Both the position numbers and the translations under genes were made by a program. The notes below the pieces were generated by a model. It searched no databases, had not been told where the DNA came from, and was given only the letters and a program-made list of their open reading frames with translations. Shown here one piece after another: positions 5,916-8,134 of a stretch of DNA of 8,134 nucleotides (the stretch's first letter is position 1; the number at the start of each line of letters is the position of its first letter). The DNA is from Thermoplasmata archaeon (GTDB taxonomy: Archaea; Thermoplasmatota; E2; UBA202; JdFR-43): NCBI GenBank assembly GCA_021157745.1, contig JAGGWA010000016.1:1-8134 (forward strand), written 5' to 3'.

Positions 5916-6561
5916 CAACTTTTGCCCCTCGCTCCTCCGCCATTCTTTTGAATTCCTCAGGATCCTGCTTTATGGCATCCCATGTATTGTAATGCATTGG
6001 TATTGTCACCTCTGCCTTTATCCACTCTGCCGCCAGCGCCGCCTGGCGGGCATCCATGGTGTAGCGTCCGCCGATCGGGAGAAGGGCAACATCCGGTTTA
6101 TATAGCTCGCCTATGAGTTTCATATCTGAAAAAATGCTTGTATCTCCTGCATGATAAACTGTTTTCCCTGATTTTATTATCAGTCCAGCCGGCATCGCCC
6201 CGCCAAATTTGAAGTTTGCCATTGTGAAACCAGATGAATGGAATGCTGGAACCATTGTTATCTCCGTTCCTTTTCCAACTTTCACTCCGCCACCCATGTT
6301 TATTGCTTCGCCTTCAATTCCGTGCTGAGATGCATATTCAACAATTTCATATATTGCCACAATCTTCGCTTCATTGTTTTTTGCAATTTCAATGGCATCG
6401 CCAAAATGATCTCCATGGGCATGGGTAATGGCTACTATATCCACTTCAATATTCTCAACCTTTTCTGGACACGCTGGATTGCCATTTATGTAGGGATCAA
6501 CTATTATTCTATCATTTCCTTCTATTATAAAGCAGGAATGGCCTAGCCATTTTATTTTCAT
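5881..6561 (-). CDS. UPF0173-family metal-dependent hydrolase (metallo-beta-lactamase fold)
   Basis: A 226-residue cytoplasmic protein of the UPF0173 family, close in length to other members. Counting from the ATG ending at 6561, the metal-binding motif is THAHGDH (46-52). Further likely ligands are H108 (AFHSSG), D140 (HAGDTS) and H190 (PMHYNT). The N-terminus MKIKWLGHSCF is characteristic of the family and fixes the start; a TTG at 6574-6576 would add only five residues. The natural substrate of the family is not established. A TATA-like element is found 21-31 bases upstream of the ATG, in the 30-base gap after the release-factor-like gene, so it may be transcribed both alone and with that gene. 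Its 3' end overlaps tmk tail to tail by 35 bases. Confidence 0.92.
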   Translation of the reverse strand: MKIKWLGHSCFIIEGNDRIIVDPYINGNPACPEKVENIEVDIVAITHAHGDHFGDAIEIAKNNEAKIVAIYEIVEYASQHGIEGEAINMGGGVKVGKGTEITMVPAFHSSGFTMANFKFGGAMPAGLIIKSGKTVYHAGDTSIFSDMKLIGELYKPDVALLPIGGRYTMDARQAALAAEWIKAEVTIPMHYNTWDAIKQDPEEFKRMAEERGAKVVILKPGEEIEI

Positions 6562-6581
6562 GATTTCGAAATACAAAAAGA

Positions 6582-6592
6582 AATTAAAAATT
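6582..6592 (-). promoter_or_regulatory. TATA-like element for the UPF0173 gene
   Basis: The complement of this stretch reads AATTTTTAATT, 21-31 bases before the ATG ending at 6561. No ribosome binding site precedes that ATG, consistent with a leaderless transcript. It is a composition-based call in AT-rich sequence. Confidence 0.4.
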
Positions 6593-7686
6593 TATTGTGA
6601 TGTCTTATATCTTAAAAAGCCTGCAACTCCTCCGAGCTTGGAAAGAATGTCATCATCTATGAACTCTATGCCTGCATCCATTCTTTCAGCAAGCTCAATC
6701 AGCTCTTCTATCACATCAACGCCTGTTGTCTCGCCTCCACAATAAGGACATTTTTCAATACTTCCAACATCAAAAATCTGGCATTTCTCGCATTTCCATC
6801 CCTTTATGGAAAATCCTTTTTTAATGAGCAGCATCTCAACCTGGCCATTTCTCATTGCTTCAATTGTTTCTCTTACACCATGCACAGCGAGCCCATTTTT
6901 CAATATTTCATTTACCAAATTTTGAACCAGTTCCTTTCTTTCAACACTCCTCCCATCTTCCATTGCTTTTTCTGAGGAGGCAACAACATCTTCTCCAAAT
7001 TTTGCATCTATAAAAGATATCACTCTCTCGCCAACATTTTTTGGAAGATAATCCATCAACCATTTTTTTGCTTCTCCCGGTCCAGCTAAAATGATGTATC
7101 TTGCATCAAGCTTTTCCACATCTTCAGCCACTTTTTTCAAAAAATGCTTTATCTCTCCTTTCCTTATTCTCTGAAATCTTGCCTGAGACCACCCTCCTTT
7201 TTTATGCCTATTCATAACATGTTCAGCAATCCTCTTTTCATAGCCTATTTTCCCTCCAGATACAGTATATATTCTTGCCTTGTTGCTGTTTATCATAACA
7301 AGCCCATACTCATCATATAAATCAAGCAATTCTGCAACAGGCTTTATGTAAGGCGAGGAATCCACAACGAGCATATTTTTTAGCGGAATGCCAAGCTTAT
7401 AATCTGTGAAGAAATTTTTGAGATAGGAGGCAAATATGATAAGTCCTTTTTGACCCTCTTCCATCCCTTCCTTAATATAATCGTTTATCCAATCCATTGT
7501 TTTTTCAAAATTTTCTCTTGTCAAACCATCTTTCAAAACCGATTTGCAGGCATTGGCTCGCTCTTCTATAAATTTTTTATCAAGATTTTCAACATTCAAA
7601 TAAAGACTTATGAAAACATCTCTACTCTCCTCGTCATACAAACTGGATAGCTCTCTAAGATCTATTTTTTGTATGTTGTCGAGCAT
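6592..7686 (-). CDS. Vms1/ANKZF1-like peptidyl-tRNA hydrolase (eRF1-related ribosome rescue factor)
   Basis: A 364-residue eRF1-related protein. Residues 1-125 form a divergent N-terminal domain without the NIKS and YxCxxxF stop-codon recognition motifs of true aRF1. The central domain (about 126-265) carries HKKGGWSQARFQRIR (161-175), aligned with the GGQ loop. Instead of GGQ it has GGWSQ, which contains the GxxQ pattern (165-168) of Vms1/ANKZF1, enzymes that free nascent chains from peptidyl-tRNA on stalled large subunits. The C-terminal domain has a zinc ribbon, CEKC (299-302) and CPYC (313-316), then the eRF1 domain 3 ending LSKLGGVAGFLRY. A role in translation quality control is inferred. 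ATG 7686 is leaderless with a TATA-like element overlapping the end of the helicase gene. It lies 26 bases downstream of that helicase and 30 upstream of the UPF0173 gene. Confidence 0.85.
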   Translation of the reverse strand: MLDNIQKIDLRELSSLYDEESRDVFISLYLNVENLDKKFIEERANACKSVLKDGLTRENFEKTMDWINDYIKEGMEEGQKGLIIFASYLKNFFTDYKLGIPLKNMLVVDSSPYIKPVAELLDLYDEYGLVMINSNKARIYTVSGGKIGYEKRIAEHVMNRHKKGGWSQARFQRIRKGEIKHFLKKVAEDVEKLDARYIILAGPGEAKKWLMDYLPKNVGERVISFIDAKFGEDVVASSEKAMEDGRSVERKELVQNLVNEILKNGLAVHGVRETIEAMRNGQVEMLLIKKGFSIKGWKCEKCQIFDVGSIEKCPYCGGETTGVDVIEELIELAERMDAGIEFIDDDILSKLGGVAGFLRYKTSQ

Positions 7687-7705
7687 ATTGTTAGAATATT
7701 ACATC

Positions 7706-7719
7706 CTTTATTTTATTTT
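7706..7719 (-). promoter_or_regulatory. TATA-like element for the Vms1-like gene
   Basis: The complement reads AAAATAAAATAAAG, centred about 26 bases before the ATG ending at 7686 and overlapping the helicase stop codon. There is no Shine-Dalgarno sequence at a useful distance, so a leaderless start is likely. Confidence 0.4.
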
Positions 7720-8134
7720 GCATGCCATTTTTGAATCTCGATGCCATATCTCCTTATTATCCTTCTAAGGGCAGCATGGTCATGTCTGGCAAGCATTGTT
7801 ATCGCCTTGCCGGCGCTGCCGGCGCGGGCAGTCCGCCCTATCCTATGGATGTAATCTTCAGTATTTTTTGGAACATCATAGTTGAGCACATGACTTATGT
7901 TTTTCACATCAATGCCACGAGAAGCAACATCTGTTGCAACGAGAATCTTCGTTTTCCCTTTTCTAAAAGAGTTCATTATTGCATCTCTCCTTGCTTGACT
8001 CAATCCTCCATGAATGGAAGCTGCTTTAAAGCCAGCTAAAGATAGCTTTTTTGCCACAATATCTGTTTTCACTCTTGTGTTTGTAAAAATAAGGCATTTC
8101 TCTGGCTCCTCTTTTCTAAGCAATTCAGCCATTC
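7713..8134 (-). CDS. DEAD-box RNA helicase, C-terminal RecA domain (5' part outside window)
   Basis: About 140 residues of the second RecA-like domain of an ATP-dependent DEAD-box RNA helicase; the gene runs off the right edge. The apparent first Met at 8132 is internal, because the ATPase domain with Walker A and the DEAD box should precede it. Visible motifs are CLIFTNTR (motif IV), SIHGGLSQARRD (a family-typical segment), VATDVASRGIDV (motif V) and YIHRIGRTARAG (motif VI). The protein ends soon after motif VI with HDHAALRRIIRRYGIEIQ, so there is no long C-terminal RNA-binding tail. The arginine-rich motif VI region is coded by an unusually GC-rich patch (7809-7836), explained by Gly/Ala/Arg codons. 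The likely role is RNA or ribosomal RNP remodelling. Confidence 0.93.
   Translation of the reverse strand, partial: MAELLRKEEPEKCLIFTNTRVKTDIVAKKLSLAGFKAASIHGGLSQARRDAIMNSFRKGKTKILVATDVASRGIDVKNISHVLNYDVPKNTEDYIHRIGRTARAGSAGKAITMLARHDHAALRRIIRRYGIEIQKWHAK

Noticed and set aside
6030..6049. Perfect inverted repeat CCGCCAG-CGCCGC-CTGGCGG
   Set aside because: It lies inside the UPF0173 coding sequence in an Ala/Arg-rich stretch and has no T tract; most likely a codon-composition effect.
6562..6576. TTG start five codons upstream for the UPF0173 gene
   Set aside because: The ATG ending at 6561 gives the family-typical N-terminus MKIKWLGHSCF and has a well-spaced TATA-like element.
6592..7686. 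Canonical aRF1 termination factor
   Set aside because: NIKS and YxCxxxF motifs are absent and GGQ is replaced by GGWSQ, so a Vms1-like function fits better.
7809..7836. GC-rich patch with repeated GCCGGCGC
   Set aside because: It encodes the conserved motif VI region GRTARAGSAG of the helicase, whose Gly, Ala and Arg codons explain the composition.

Overview
The window is an AT-rich piece of archaeal chromosome. Supporting evidence: a COG1031-type radical SAM protein with a C-terminal helix-hairpin-helix, a DUF357 domain, an archaeal-style thymidylate kinase, an eRF1/Vms1-like factor, and several genes that lack a Shine-Dalgarno sequence but have a TATA-like element 20-30 bases before the ATG (leaderless archaeal transcription). 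A euryarchaeal lineage, perhaps near Thermoplasmata, is my inference. There are no rRNA or tRNA genes, no CRISPR array and no insertion sequence.

Layout. (1) 1-817, plus strand: the 3' part of a radical SAM/HhH protein, cut by the window edge. (2) 818-1070: a gene-poor gap with a T-rich possible terminator and two short reading frames that may be decayed coding sequence. (3) 1092-1562, plus strand: an orphan PD-(D/E)XK nuclease-like protein, converging on the next block with only 4 bases between stop codons. (4) 4677 down to 1567, minus strand: a probable four-gene operon of gamma-carbonic anhydrase, HflX GTPase, a DUF357-HypB-like P-loop protein and a short TraB-family protein; the last three genes overlap by 16-17 bases. 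(5) 4678-4730: a compact divergent promoter. (6) 4731-5915, plus strand: a CDP-alcohol phosphatidyltransferase (archaeal ether phospholipid synthesis) and thymidylate kinase. (7) 8134 down to 5881, minus strand: a DEAD-box helicase C-terminal half, a Vms1/ANKZF1-like peptidyl-tRNA hydrolase and a UPF0173 metallo-beta-lactamase-fold hydrolase. The last converges on and overlaps tmk by 35 bases.

Most genes are housekeeping. Two (HflX and the Vms1-like factor) belong to ribosome rescue or quality control, and a DEAD-box RNA helicase lies beside the second. The most unusual item is the protein at 2205-2906. It has an N-terminal DUF357 segment and a G domain clearly related to the nickel chaperone HypB, but one metal-ligand position and the NKxD base-recognition motif are altered, and the P-loop contains a CxxC. 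It is translationally coupled to a TraB-family protein (a family related to metal-dependent TIKI proteases) and sits in an operon with a metalloenzyme, gamma-carbonic anhydrase. This raises the inference of an undescribed metal-handling or NTP-dependent maturation function. No hydrogenase or urease gene is in the window.
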